Source: Geobacter sp.
GTDB taxonomy: Bacteria; Desulfobacterota; Desulfuromonadia; Geobacterales; Geobacteraceae
Length of the DNA: 64,000 bases
Assembly: GCA_003490025.1 (NCBI GenBank)
Contig: DNJC01000055.1
Location: forward strand, 1-64,000
Direction: 5' to 3'
Each line of letters begins with the position of its first letter. Positions within the stretch are counted from its first letter, which is position 1. Below, piece after piece: positions 34,696 to 43,632 of this stretch. The notes under the pieces were generated by a model. It was given only the letters and a program-made list of their open reading frames with translations, did no database searches and was not told where the DNA came from. A program made the position numbers and the translations under genes.

Positions 34696-37251
34696 ATGAA
34701 CCTCACCTCGACGCTGCACAGATTCACCGTCGTCCCGTCCCTCCCCAAGGAACTTGCCGGGTTGCAGCGGATAGCGTACAACCTGTGGTGGAGTTGGGAG
34801 CCGGAGGCGATCAATCTTTTCAAGCGGATCGACCCCGAACTCTGGAGGGCGGCGCGCCATAATCCCCTGGAGATGCTGGGAAGCCTGCAGCAGGCGACCT
34901 TCGAGAGCCTGATGGCCGACGAGGGTTTCATGTCGCATCTGGCGCAGGTGGAGGAGAGGCTCTCCGAGTACCTCTCCTCGCCGACCTGGTACCAGCGGCA
35001 CGGCAACCCCGGGGCCCGCATAGCCTACTTCTCGATGGAGTTCGGCCTGCACGAATCCCTCCCCATCTACTCGGGGGGGCTGGGGATCCTGGCCGGCGAT
35101 CACCTGAAGTCGGCGAGCGACCTGGGGCTCCCCCTGGTGGGAGTGGGCCTTTTGTACCGGCAGGGGTACTTCCGTCAGTACCTGAACCTCGAGGGGTGGC
35201 AGCAGGAGATCTACCCGGAGAACGACTTCTACAACCTCCCGCTCCACCTGGAGAAGGACGCCGCCGGCCTCCCTCTCTCGCTCGACCTCGACTATCAGGG
35301 GCGGGGCGTCAAGGTGCAGGTCTGGCGCGTGCTGGCGGGAAGGGTGCGCCTCTACCTGCTCGACACCAACATGGAGGGGAACCTCCCCGCCGACCGCGAG
35401 ATCACCACGAGACTCTACGGCGGCGACCAGGAGATGAGGATCCGGCAGGAGATACTCCTCGCCATCGGCGGGATACGGGCGCTCCGGCTGCTGGGCCAGG
35501 AGCCGAACGTCTGCCACATGAACGAGGGGCACGCCGCCTTCCTCGCCCTTGAGAGGATCAGGATCCTCATGGAGGAGAAGGAACTCACCTTCAGCGAGGC
35601 GCGCGAGGCGGTGAGGAGCGGCAACGTCTTCACCACCCATACCCCGGTCGAGGCGGGGATCGACCACTTCCCCCCAGAACTCCTGGAGCGGTACCTGGGT
35701 CAGTACTACCGGCACCTGGGGCTCTCCCGCGAACAGTTCATGGCCCTCGGCACGCAGAGCGCCGGGCGGGGCAACGAGACCTTCTGCATGGCGGTCCTGG
35801 CCATGAAGCTCTCCGGGCATTCCAACGGGGTGAGCGAGCTGCACGGCGAGGTGTCGCGCAGGATGTGGGCGGACGTCTGGCCGGACCTCCCGGAGGAGCA
35901 GCTGCCGCTCACCTCGATCACCAACGGCGTGCACCAGAAGAGCTGGCTCTCCGAGGAGATGACCGGGCTTCTCACCCGTTACCTCGGCACACGCTGGCTG
36001 GAGGAGCAGAGTTCGGACGCGCTCTGGCGCAAGGTTTCCAGGATCCCGGACGCCGAACTCTGGCGCACCCACCGCCGCGGCACCGAACGGCTGGTTGACT
36101 ACGCCCGCAGGAGCCTCAGGGACCAGCTGAAGAAACTGGACGCGAGCGCGAAGGAGATGGCGATGACCGCCGACGTGCTCGATCCGGAGATCCTCACCGT
36201 CGGCTTTGCCCGCCGCTTCGCCACCTACAAGCGCGGCACGCTCCTGTTGCACGACAAGCAGAGGCTGGAGGCGATCCTGAACCACCCGGAGCGCCCGGTG
36301 CAGATCGTCTTCGCCGGCAAGGCGCACCCGGCCGACCACCAGGGGAAGGAGCTGATCCGTCAGATCGTGCAGCTCTCCCAGCAGGAGCCGTTTCGCCGCA
36401 GCATCGTATTCCTGGAGGACTACGACATCTCGGTGGCGCGGCACCTGGTCCAGGGGGTCGACGTCTGGCTCAACACCCCGCTCCGTCCTCTTGAGGCGAG
36501 CGGCACCAGCGGGATGAAGGTCGCCTTCAACGGCGGGCTGAACCTGAGCATACTGGACGGCTGGTGGTGCGAGGGGTATCGGGGGAACAACGGCTGGGCG
36601 ATCGGGCGGGGAGAGGTCTACGACGACCTCGTCTACCAGAACGAAGTGGAGAGCAGGGCGATCTACGACCTCCTGGAGAAGGAGATCGTGCCGCTTTTCT
36701 ACAACAGGGGGAGCGACGGCGTGCCGAGGGGGTGGACCGCCTTCATGAAGACCTCGATGCAGACGCTCTGCCCCGTGTTCAGCACGGACCGGATGGTGCA
36801 GGAATACGCCCGCCGCTGCTACCTCCCCGCCTTCGAGCACTGGGAACGGATGAACCGCGACGACCTGAGGCTGGCGGTGGAACTCGCCCGCTGGAAGGAG
36901 CGGCTGCACGGGCTGTGGGGGGGACTATCCATCGTGGCCGTGGAGGCCGAGATCCAGAGGGAGGTCACCGTCGGGGAGAGGCTCCCGATCACGGTGCAGA
37001 TCACGCCGGGGCAGATACCGCTTAGCGAGATCGCCGTCGAGGTCTACTTCGGCGTCCTCGACTCGCGCGGAACCATCATGGGAGGGGAGATCGTGCCGCT
37101 CGAGCCGGCTTTGGAGCCGGAAAGGACCGGGCATTTCGGCGGCGAGCTGGAGTGCCGCTTCTGTGGAAGGCACGGCTTCATGCTGCGGGTCATGCCGCGC
37201 CACCCGGAACTCGGGACCGTGTACGACCCCGGGCTGATCCTCTGGGGGTAG
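34696..37251 (+). CDS. glgP: Alpha-glucan (glycogen) phosphorylase
   Basis: 851 residues, GT35 family of the shorter bacterial/archaeal type. It opens LAGLQRIAYNLWWSWEPEAI and has FSMEFGLHESLPIYSGGLGI near residue 115. The PLP lysine lies in EASGTSGMKVAFNGGLNLSI near residue 605. It phosphorolyses alpha-1,4-glucans to glucose 1-phosphate in the cytosol. The gene starts 13 bases after the response regulator stop, so it may be in the same message, although a functional link is unclear. It converges on flhB with only 12 bases between the stops and no terminator visible. Confidence 0.93.
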   Translation: MNLTSTLHRFTVVPSLPKELAGLQRIAYNLWWSWEPEAINLFKRIDPELWRAARHNPLEMLGSLQQATFESLMADEGFMSHLAQVEERLSEYLSSPTWYQRHGNPGARIAYFSMEFGLHESLPIYSGGLGILAGDHLKSASDLGLPLVGVGLLYRQGYFRQYLNLEGWQQEIYPENDFYNLPLHLEKDAAGLPLSLDLDYQGRGVKVQVWRVLAGRVRLYLLDTNMEGNLPADREITTRLYGGDQEMRIRQEILLAIGGIRALRLLGQEPNVCHMNEGHAAFLALERIRILMEEKELTFSEAREAVRSGNVFTTHTPVEAGIDHFPPELLERYLGQYYRHLGLSREQFMALGTQSAGRGNETFCMAVLAMKLSGHSNGVSELHGEVSRRMWADVWPDLPEEQLPLTSITNGVHQKSWLSEEMTGLLTRYLGTRWLEEQSSDALWRKVSRIPDAELWRTHRRGTERLVDYARRSLRDQLKKLDASAKEMAMTADVLDPEILTVGFARRFATYKRGTLLLHDKQRLEAILNHPERPVQIVFAGKAHPADHQGKELIRQIVQLSQQEPFRRSIVFLEDYDISVARHLVQGVDVWLNTPLRPLEASGTSGMKVAFNGGLNLSILDGWWCEGYRGNNGWAIGRGEVYDDLVYQNEVESRAIYDLLEKEIVPLFYNRGSDGVPRGWTAFMKTSMQTLCPVFSTDRMVQEYARRCYLPAFEHWERMNRDDLRLAVELARWKERLHGLWGGLSIVAVEAEIQREVTVGERLPITVQITPGQIPLSEIAVEVYFGVLDSRGTIMGGEIVPLEPALEPERTGHFGGELECRFCGRHGFMLRVMPRHPELGTVYDPGLILWG

Positions 37252-37263
37252 GGCCTCCCGGCC

Positions 37264-38322
37264 TTACCTCTTTTTCAGGCTGTAGACGTAGGCGAGGATC
37301 TCGGCGACCGCGGCGAAAAGGCCTTCCGGGATCTCGCCCCCCTCCTCCACCTGGGCGAACAGCTCGCGCGCCAGGAAGCGGTTCTCCACCATGGTCACGT
37401 TGTTCTCCCGCGCCACTATCTTTATCTGCAGCGCCATCTGGTCCACGCCCTTGAAGATCACCACCGGCGCCGACATCCGGAAACGGTCGTACTTCAGCGC
37501 CACCGCGTAGTGGGTCGGGTTGGTGACCACCACGTCGGCCGTCGGTATGATCTGCCTCATCCGGCGACGCGCCATCTGGAACTGCTTCTGCTTGATCTTC
37601 CCCTTTACCGCCGGGTCCCCCTCGGCGTTCTTGTGCTCGTCCTTCACCTCCTGCTTGGTCATCTTCAGGTTGTCCAGGAAGCGCCACTTGACGAAGGCCA
37701 GGTCGATCACCGCCAGCACGATCAGCACGCCGCAGGTGTGCAGCACGATCTTGAAGGAGATGTGGCCGATGTACTGCAGGATCCCCGGTAGGTCCTGGTC
37801 CACCAGGTAGATGATCCCCTCCATCTCCTCCCTGAGTATCTTGTACGCCATGTACCCGACGATGAGCAGCTTCATGAAGGACTTCGCCACCTCGAAGATC
37901 GAGTCCTTGTTGAAGAGCCGGCTCACCCCCTGTATCGGGTTCAGCCTCCCCAGGTCGAACTTGAGCTTCTCCGAACTGAGCTGCACCCCCCCCTGGCTTA
38001 CCTCCACCGCCACCCCGGCAACGATGACGACCAGCAGAAACGGCATCAGCATCATCGCGATGTAGCCGAACTCCTTGATCATCAGGGAATGCACCCCGCC
38101 GTAGGTGATCTCGATCTCGGCGAGCCCCCCGAAGATGTCCCGCATGCTCCTCTTCATGGTGGAGAGCATGATGCCGGAACTGGCGTAGAGGGCGATCATC
38201 GCCGCGATCAGGGTGATGGCCGAGGTCATCTCCCGGCTGCGGGGAACGCTCCCCTTGCTCTTGGCGTCGGAGATCTTCTTGCTGGTGGGTTTCTCTGTTT
38301 TGGAGTGTTTGTCTTCGGACAT
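37264..38322 (-). CDS. flhB: Flagellar export switch protein FlhB
   Basis: 352 residues. It has four membrane helices in the N-terminal two thirds and a cytoplasmic domain with the autocleavage motif in VVTNPTHYAVALKYD near residue 265. FlhB cleavage at Asn-Pro switches export from rod-hook to filament substrates. The N-terminus is Lys/Ser-rich (KHSKTEKPTSKKISDAKSKG), as usual. AGGAGAG lies before the ATG. It is the last gene of the fliLMNOPQR-flhB group. Confidence 0.96.
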   Translation of the reverse strand: MSEDKHSKTEKPTSKKISDAKSKGSVPRSREMTSAITLIAAMIALYASSGIMLSTMKRSMRDIFGGLAEIEITYGGVHSLMIKEFGYIAMMLMPFLLVVIVAGVAVEVSQGGVQLSSEKLKFDLGRLNPIQGVSRLFNKDSIFEVAKSFMKLLIVGYMAYKILREEMEGIIYLVDQDLPGILQYIGHISFKIVLHTCGVLIVLAVIDLAFVKWRFLDNLKMTKQEVKDEHKNAEGDPAVKGKIKQKQFQMARRRMRQIIPTADVVVTNPTHYAVALKYDRFRMSAPVVIFKGVDQMALQIKIVARENNVTMVENRFLARELFAQVEEGGEIPEGLFAAVAEILAYVYSLKKR

Positions 38323-38331
38323 GGCGCTCTC

Positions 38332-39117
38332 CTAGGCGAGGAGCCTGAACAGAGTCCTCATCTGCAGCACCAGGCCGCCGAAGGAGGTCTCCAGCACGCG
38401 TACGAAGACCGGAAGGGAGATGCCGAGGATGACGAAGCCGATGCCGATGTTGAGCGGCATGCTGACCATGAAGACGTTCATGGCGGGGAAGCTGCGGGCG
38501 ACTATGCCGAGCGCCACGCTGGTGGCGACGAGCGCCACCGCGACCGGCGCGGCGAGCTTGATGGCGACGATGAAGATGCCGCCGCTGGTTTCGACGAGGA
38601 ACTTGAGCAACGGCCCTCCCACGTGCCAGGCCCCCAGCGGGATCACCTGGTAGCTCTCCACGATCGCCCTGATGAAGAAATGGTGCACGCCGAGCCCCAG
38701 GAAGACCAGGGTGGCGAGCGCGTTCTGGAAGATCGCCATGGTCGGGACGTTGTTCTGCGTGGTCGGGTCGAACTGGGCGGCCATGGAGAGCCCGATCTGG
38801 GTGCCGACCTGCTGCCCGCAGTATTCGACGGCGGCGAAGACGAACTGGGAGAGGAGGCCGAGCGTGAGGCCTATCAGCGTCTCCTTCACCACCAGGATCA
38901 TGAGGGTGAGCGAGTCGTCGGCGGCGGGGATGGCGAGCGGCCGGACGAGGGGGAAGATGAGGAGCGCCATGGCGAGGATGAGAGGCACCTTGACCCGGTT
39001 CGGGACGAGCCTTGCGCCGAACATCGGTATCGAGGAGAAGAGTCCCGCCACCCGGGCCAGGACCAGAGCGAAAGGGACCAGGTCGGCCAGGGTTGTCAGC
39101 GGGAGGGAGTCGAACAT
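38332..39117 (-). CDS. fliR: Flagellar export apparatus protein FliR
   Basis: 261 residues with about six hydrophobic helices, forming part of the FliPQR export gate. Recognised by VLARVAGLFSSIPMFG near the N-terminus, the PLILAMALLIFPLVRPLA helix, GLTLGLLSQFVFAAVEYCGQ and the C-terminal ISLPVFVRVLE. fliQ ends one base before its start. Confidence 0.94.
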   Translation of the reverse strand: MFDSLPLTTLADLVPFALVLARVAGLFSSIPMFGARLVPNRVKVPLILAMALLIFPLVRPLAIPAADDSLTLMILVVKETLIGLTLGLLSQFVFAAVEYCGQQVGTQIGLSMAAQFDPTTQNNVPTMAIFQNALATLVFLGLGVHHFFIRAIVESYQVIPLGAWHVGGPLLKFLVETSGGIFIVAIKLAAPVAVALVATSVALGIVARSFPAMNVFMVSMPLNIGIGFVILGISLPVFVRVLETSFGGLVLQMRTLFRLLA

Positions 39118-39118
39118 G

Positions 39119-39388
39119 CTAGTGCCTCATGTTGGCGATCATGCCGTAGATCTCGCGGGTGAAGTCGCTCATGTACATCATCATCCAGGGGAAGAAGACG
39201 ACCATGGCGATCATGACGGCGGCGATTTTCGGTGCGAAGGCGAGGGTCGCCTCGTTGATCGAGGTGACCGCCTGGAAGATGCTGATCAAGAGCCCCACCA
39301 CGAGGGCGCAGATCAGGAGCGGCGCCGAGAGGATGAACACCGCCTCGAAGCTCCTTCTGCCAAGCTGGACGACCATTTCGGGGGTCAT
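39119..39388 (-). CDS. fliQ: Flagellar export apparatus protein FliQ
   Basis: 89 residues with two membrane helices, typical FliQ: MTPEMVVQLGRRSFEAVFIL, LISIFQAVTSINEATLAFAP with the conserved gate region, and a C-terminal PWMMMYMSDFTREIY. It lies between fliP, from which it is separated by a 167-base gap with tandem repeats, and fliR. Confidence 0.96.
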   Translation of the reverse strand: MTPEMVVQLGRRSFEAVFILSAPLLICALVVGLLISIFQAVTSINEATLAFAPKIAAVMIAMVVFFPWMMMYMSDFTREIYGMIANMRH

Positions 39389-39465
39389 ACAAAACTCCTA
39401 AATCAATTGACAATTGACGATGCGTTAGCGTTTACGAAGCCGGAGACAGCTCACCCTCTCCAGCT

Positions 39466-39519
39466 TTCCCATGATTCCCATGATTCCCATGCTTCCCATA
39501 ATTCCCATGATTCCCAGGT
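39466..39519. repeat. Nine-base tandem repeat between fliP and fliQ
   Basis: Six consecutive units of TTCCCATGA or close variants. The array occupies much of the 167-base gap between fliP and fliQ, in an operon whose other gaps are nearly zero. Confidence 0.85.
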
Positions 39520-39555
39520 TTTCCAAGCTAGCTCCTCCCCTGCCGGCAGCTGCAG

Positions 39556-40314
39556 CTATCCGAAGCTCTTCACCAGCGATCCCACCACCAGTCCCCACCC
39601 GTCCACCAGGACGAAGAGGAGGATCTTGAAGGGCAGCGAGATCATGACCGGCGGGAGCATCATCATACCCATCGACATCAGCACCGACGCGACCACCATG
39701 TCCAGCACCAGGAAGGGGATGAAGATCAGGAAGCCGATCTGGAACGCGGTCTTCAGCTCGCTCACCATGTAGGCCGGTATCAGCGTCATGGTCGGGATGT
39801 CGTCCGCGTTCCTCGGCCTGGGGAGCTTGGAAAGGGAGATGAACAGCGCCAGGTCCTTCTCCCGCACCTGCGAGAGCATGAACTTCCTCACCGGAGCCAC
39901 CCCCCTTTTCAACGCCTCCTCCTGCGTGATGGTCTGCGCCTTGTACGGCTGCAGCGCCTGGGTGTTGATCTGCTGCCAGACCGGGGCCATGATGAAGAAG
40001 GTCAGGAACAGGGAGAGGCCGACCACGATCTGGTTCGAGGGGGCCTGCTGGGTGCCGAGCGCCGAACGGAGGAAGGAGAGCACCACCACGATCCTGGTGA
40101 AGGAGGTGGTCATCATCAGCAGGCTCGGCGCCAGCGAGATGACGGTCATCAGGAAGAATATCTGCAACACGACGGAAACGTCGGCGGGCTTGGAAACCTT
40201 GCCGACCCCCACACTCACCGTCGGGAGCGAAAGGGGCTCAGCGCCGGCCGTCGCCGCCAGCGCGAGGAATGCAACCATGAGGAGCAGGGCTCCCGCCATC
40301 TTTTTCTTTCTCAC
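39556..40314 (-). CDS. fliP: Flagellar export apparatus protein FliP
   Basis: 252 residues with a cleavable signal (LLLMVAFLALAATAGA) followed by the core LQIFFLMTVISLAPSLLMMT, the FTRIVVVLSFLRSALGTQQA motif, and the C-terminal SLPFKILLFVLVDGW. It begins with GTG overlapping the fliO stop as GTGA, so translation is coupled. Confidence 0.95.
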   Translation of the reverse strand: MRKKKMAGALLLMVAFLALAATAGAEPLSLPTVSVGVGKVSKPADVSVVLQIFFLMTVISLAPSLLMMTTSFTRIVVVLSFLRSALGTQQAPSNQIVVGLSLFLTFFIMAPVWQQINTQALQPYKAQTITQEEALKRGVAPVRKFMLSQVREKDLALFISLSKLPRPRNADDIPTMTLIPAYMVSELKTAFQIGFLIFIPFLVLDMVVASVLMSMGMMMLPPVMISLPFKILLFVLVDGWGLVVGSLVKSFG

Positions 40315-40778
40315 GCAAGACCACCACTTTTGTCGAGCTGCCCCAGGCGGGCCTCGCCCCGGTCACCGGCGAACGCCTGCAGCCTTTTCCTGAGCTGGAC
40401 CGGGATCAGCGTCGCGTACCCGCGCTCGTCCACCACCTCGATCTCCTCCAGCATCTCCACCTGCTTGATGAAGCTGACCCCGTCGCCGCTGTTGCTCAAA
40501 AGGAGGTACTCCCCCGCCACCTCGACCAGCATGAGCGACTTCTTGGGGGCGAGGTGCCTGGTCTCCACCACGCGGATGTAGCGGAACCCTCCCGCCTGCG
40601 GCACCTTCATGAACCGCCCCGCCAGGTAGTAGAGGATCAGGATGATCCCGATCACGAGGATCAGGGACCCGACCATCTGCGCCAGGCTCCCGAGGAGTTC
40701 CGATCCCGGGGTCCCCTCGGCGCGGGCGACGGCCGGCATGGAGAGCATCGTAGCGAGTAAGAACGCCAGCTTTTTCAT
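40311..40778 (-). CDS. fliO: Flagellar protein FliO
   Basis: 155 residues. A signal-like N-terminus (LAFLLATMLSMPAVARA) is followed by a membrane helix (MVGSLILVIGIILILYYLA) and the cytoplasmic FliO domain (VVETRHLAPKKSLMLVEVAG). It assists assembly of the FliP ring. ATG 40778 overlaps the fliN stop as ATGA. Confidence 0.9.
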   Translation of the reverse strand: MKKLAFLLATMLSMPAVARAEGTPGSELLGSLAQMVGSLILVIGIILILYYLAGRFMKVPQAGGFRYIRVVETRHLAPKKSLMLVEVAGEYLLLSNSGDGVSFIKQVEMLEEIEVVDERGYATLIPVQLRKRLQAFAGDRGEARLGQLDKSGGLA

Positions 40779-41080
40779 AGCACCTTGTCCACCCTCTCGT
40801 TCGGGCTCACGATGTCGAGGAGCCGGATGCCGAACTTTTCGTTCACCACCACCGCCTCTCCGCGCGCCACCAGTTTGGAGTTGACGAAGACGTCCAGCGG
40901 CTCGCCGGCCAGCTTGGTCAGCTCGACCACCGACCCCTGGTTCAACTGCAGGACGTCCCGCACGAGGAGCTTGGTCCTCCCGAGTTCCACCGTCAGTTGC
41001 AGCGGTATGTCCATGATGAAATCCAGATTCTTCATCTGGGGAAATTCCTTCTGATCGTCCGAAGCGAGTTTTTCGCTCAA
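40775..41080 (-). CDS. fliN: Flagellar motor switch protein FliN
   Basis: 101 residues with the SpoA domain: IPLQLTVELGRTKLLVRDVL, SVVELTKLAGEPLDVFVN and the C-terminal ARGEAVVVNEKFGIRLLDIV. FliN forms the base of the C-ring. The start is TTG overlapping the fliM stop, with a strong AGGAGGTGA just upstream. Confidence 0.95.
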   Translation of the reverse strand: MSEKLASDDQKEFPQMKNLDFIMDIPLQLTVELGRTKLLVRDVLQLNQGSVVELTKLAGEPLDVFVNSKLVARGEAVVVNEKFGIRLLDIVSPNERVDKVL

Positions 41081-42057
41081 TCTTCACCTCCTGCAGACAG
41101 GACCTTGGTGATCTGCACTGCCTTGTTCCCGCCGCTTGCCCCCGCAATCCCCATGAACTTCTTGGTCCCTCCGACCTTTACCACCAGATCGTCCCTGCCG
41201 CTGGAATCGAGCATCACCGTGTCGCCGGGGGCCAGTCCCAGGAGTTCCGCCAGCGAAAGGGTCGTCCCCCCCATCTCCACCGAGACATCGAGCGGCGCCC
41301 CGAGGAGTTCCTCCGAAAGCCGGTACGACCAGAGCGGATCGACCACCATCATGTCCATCTGCACGCCGCGCTTCAACTTGTCGCGGATAGGCTCTATGGT
41401 CATGAAAGGGATGGCGAGGATCATCGTCCCCACCGTCTCCTCTATCTGTATCTTCATGCTCATGGTGACCACCTGGTACTCCGGCGGCACGATGTTCACC
41501 AGGCGCGGGTTCATCTCCAGGCGGAGCAGGTTCATGCTCGCCGGGCATAACGGCGCCCAGGCCTTCTCCAGGTCCGCCAGCGCGTCCTTGACGATCTTCT
41601 CCACCAGCCTCAGTTCGATCGAGGTGAAGAGCCGGTTCATCCCCTGCCCGGCGCTGACGCCGCTTCCCCCGAGGATGCTGTCCACGATGGTGAAGACCAG
41701 CGTGCTGTCGAAGGCGATCAGGGCGGCCCCCTTCAAGGGGTCCATCTTGTAGATCGCCATGCAGACCGGCGAGGGGAGCACGCTCAGGAAGTCCCCGAAC
41801 TTGTACGGGACCGCCTCCTCCTTCTTGATGTCCACCATGCGCCCCAGCCGGTTCGACATGGTGACCCGGTTGTAGCGGATGAAACCGTCGTAGACGATGT
41901 CGAGGTTCGGAATGGCCCGGTGCGCCTCGATATCGAGCAGGTCGAACTGCTCCGCCTGCGGCCCTTCCTTGGCGAGTTCCTTCTCCGGGACCAGCGTCCC
42001 GTCGAAAACGGCCGCCACGAGGGCATCGATTTCTTCCTTGGTGAGGAGTTTTTCCAT
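41077..42057 (-). CDS. fliM: Flagellar motor switch protein FliM
   Basis: 326 residues. The N-terminal helix carries LTKEEIDALVAAV, the CheC-like middle domain includes GRMVDIKKEEAVPYKFGDFL and DSILGGSG, and a SpoA domain ends the protein. FliM binds CheY-P in many bacteria through an N-terminal motif; here that motif is short. ATG 42057 follows AAGGTG; a GTG three codons earlier is less likely. Confidence 0.95.
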   Translation of the reverse strand: MEKLLTKEEIDALVAAVFDGTLVPEKELAKEGPQAEQFDLLDIEAHRAIPNLDIVYDGFIRYNRVTMSNRLGRMVDIKKEEAVPYKFGDFLSVLPSPVCMAIYKMDPLKGAALIAFDSTLVFTIVDSILGGSGVSAGQGMNRLFTSIELRLVEKIVKDALADLEKAWAPLCPASMNLLRLEMNPRLVNIVPPEYQVVTMSMKIQIEETVGTMILAIPFMTIEPIRDKLKRGVQMDMMVVDPLWSYRLSEELLGAPLDVSVEMGGTTLSLAELLGLAPGDTVMLDSSGRDDLVVKVGGTKKFMGIAGASGGNKAVQITKVLSAGGED

Positions 42058-42069
42058 CGAGGGCACCTT

Positions 42070-42597
42070 TTACTGCACCACGAAATCGGTGAAATAGACC
42101 TTGGTCACCTTGCTGGGGGGGACCACCTTGGAGACCGCCGCGAGGATCTGCTCCCTCAACTGGTTCTTCCCCTGCAGGTCCTGGATCTCCTGCATGGTCT
42201 TGGTGGTGAGCAGGATGAGTATGGCGTCGCGCAGCGGGGCCATCTTGGCATCCAGCTCGGGCTTCACCTGCGCGTTGGCCATCTCGAACTCGACCTTGAC
42301 CTTCAGGTAGCGCAGCTCCTGCCCGTCGTAGATGTTGACGATGAACGGTTCCAGCGGGTAGACGGTGGCGCCGGTGGCGCCACCCTCCCCCTCCTTGGCT
42401 GGAGCTCCATGACCGCCGCCCTCCGCCTTCGCCTCCACCTTGGCGCCTTCGGGCGCCTTCTCCTTCTTGCCGCCGCTGAGGAAGAAGGCCGCGCCGCCGC
42501 CTATGGCGAGGAGCGCTACCACTGCGCCTATGATGATGAACAGCTTCTTCTTGTCCTGGGGGGGGGCGTCCTGGGGGGGCTTTGCCGGTTCGGCCAT
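42070..42597 (-). CDS. fliL: Flagellar basal body protein FliL
   Basis: 175 residues: a short Pro/Lys-rich cytoplasmic start, one membrane helix (LFIIIGAVVALLAIGGGAAF), a Gly/Glu-rich linker and the periplasmic FliL domain (VYPLEPFIVNIYDG... LKVKVEFEM ... KVYFTDFVVQ end). It stabilises stator function around the motor. AAAGGAG lies before ATG 42597; the frame open further upstream is a chance extension. It starts a second flagellar gene group after the three exported-protein genes. Confidence 0.93.
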   Translation of the reverse strand: MAEPAKPPQDAPPQDKKKLFIIIGAVVALLAIGGGAAFFLSGGKKEKAPEGAKVEAKAEGGGHGAPAKEGEGGATGATVYPLEPFIVNIYDGQELRYLKVKVEFEMANAQVKPELDAKMAPLRDAILILLTTKTMQEIQDLQGKNQLREQILAAVSKVVPPSKVTKVYFTDFVVQ

Positions 42598-42793
42598 AGC
42601 GGGATCTCCTTTGGCAACTGATCGGTTACCCGTCACACCCTTGCAACCGAGATGCCAGAAGGGGGGAGATCCGCGGGAAGAAATGGGAAGGGTCGGCAGC
42701 AGCTGGAGGAGGGAGGGGTAAAATCGTTCGCTGCCGCGCCTTTGCGCCCTCCATGGGGGGGCGCCGGGACCGCAGGGTAGACGGGGAATTGAA

Positions 42794-42817
42794 CGGCGGG
42801 TCAACTTTTTGACCCGC
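42794..42817. terminator. Hairpin between the exported-protein cluster and fliL
   Basis: Perfect 10-bp stem GGCGGGTCAA/TTGACCCGCC with a four-base loop. On the plus strand a G-run and seven T follow; on the minus strand, which carries the genes, no T-run follows. The 294-base gap 42598-42890 otherwise shows only G/C runs and no gene. Confidence 0.5.
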
Positions 42818-42890
42818 CGGGGGGATTTTTTTCGGCTGCACGCCCCCCCCGCGTCAAAATCGCCAAGGGAGGGGGGCGCGAACGGAACTG

Positions 42891-43619
42891 TTACTGCTCG
42901 ACCCGGAAGGAGGCGACCGGCGCTCCCGAGGAGAGGACGTTCCCCTGCAGGTCGACGGCGGCAAGAACGGCGCTGAAGGCGCCGGCGTCGGGGAGCGCCC
43001 CGGAGCCCTGGATGGCGACCGCCGCGAACTCGCCGGAGCCGAAGCCGGCGGTGAGGGAGGAGACGATATAGAAGGTGAGGACCCTCGTCGCCGGGTCGTA
43101 GCTGAGGGCCCCCGGGAAGCTCAGGACGCTCCCGCCCTGGAAGGTGTTGGCGGACGGCGATACCACCCCGTCCGGCACGCTCCCGTCGCCGCTGGTCGCG
43201 ACGCTGACGCCGGCGGGAAGGGTGAGTTCCACCTTGACCCCCGCCAACTGCCCCCCGCCCCCCGTGGCGGAGAGCCGCAGCAGCGCCCCCCCCGCGATGA
43301 GGTACCTCTCCGTCTTCACGCTCTCCCTGTTCCCCTCCCCATCGACCGAGAAAAACTTGAGGTTCGCGGTCGCTGCCACGGCGACCGGTCCCGTGTACCT
43401 GGCGGAGTTCTCGGTCGGCGTGCTCCCGTCCAGCGTGTAGTAGGTGATGGCGCCGGGGGCGACCTGGAGGGTGACGCTCTGCGCCGAGACGTACACGTCT
43501 CCCTTGGGAAGCGCCGTCGTCGTGGGAGGGGAAGTGGCGGAGCCCCCGCCGCCCCCGCCGCATCCACCCAGAAGCGCCGCCAGAACCAGCATGACCAAAG
43601 CGGTCCATATCGATCTCAT
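42891..43619 (-). CDS. Lipoprotein with chitobiase-C-terminal-like and cohesin-like domains
   Basis: 242 residues. The signal ends in the lipobox LGGC (Cys20) followed by a glycine run. A domain of about 75 residues with SVTLQVAPGAITYYTLDGST and LKFFSVDGEGNRESVKTERY matches the beta-sandwich seen repeatedly in the two upstream genes. The last 125 residues (AGVKVELTLPAGVSVATSG onward) have the pattern of bacterial cohesin-like domains. It lies 13 bases after the 816-residue gene, so the three form one operon. As the only lipoprotein of the set it could anchor the dockerin-bearing partners; this is inference. Confidence 0.75.
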   Translation of the reverse strand: MRSIWTALVMLVLAALLGGCGGGGGGSATSPPTTTALPKGDVYVSAQSVTLQVAPGAITYYTLDGSTPTENSARYTGPVAVAATANLKFFSVDGEGNRESVKTERYLIAGGALLRLSATGGGGQLAGVKVELTLPAGVSVATSGDGSVPDGVVSPSANTFQGGSVLSFPGALSYDPATRVLTFYIVSSLTAGFGSGEFAAVAIQGSGALPDAGAFSAVLAAVDLQGNVLSSGAPVASFRVEQ

Positions 43620-43632
43620 CGCATCACCCCTC

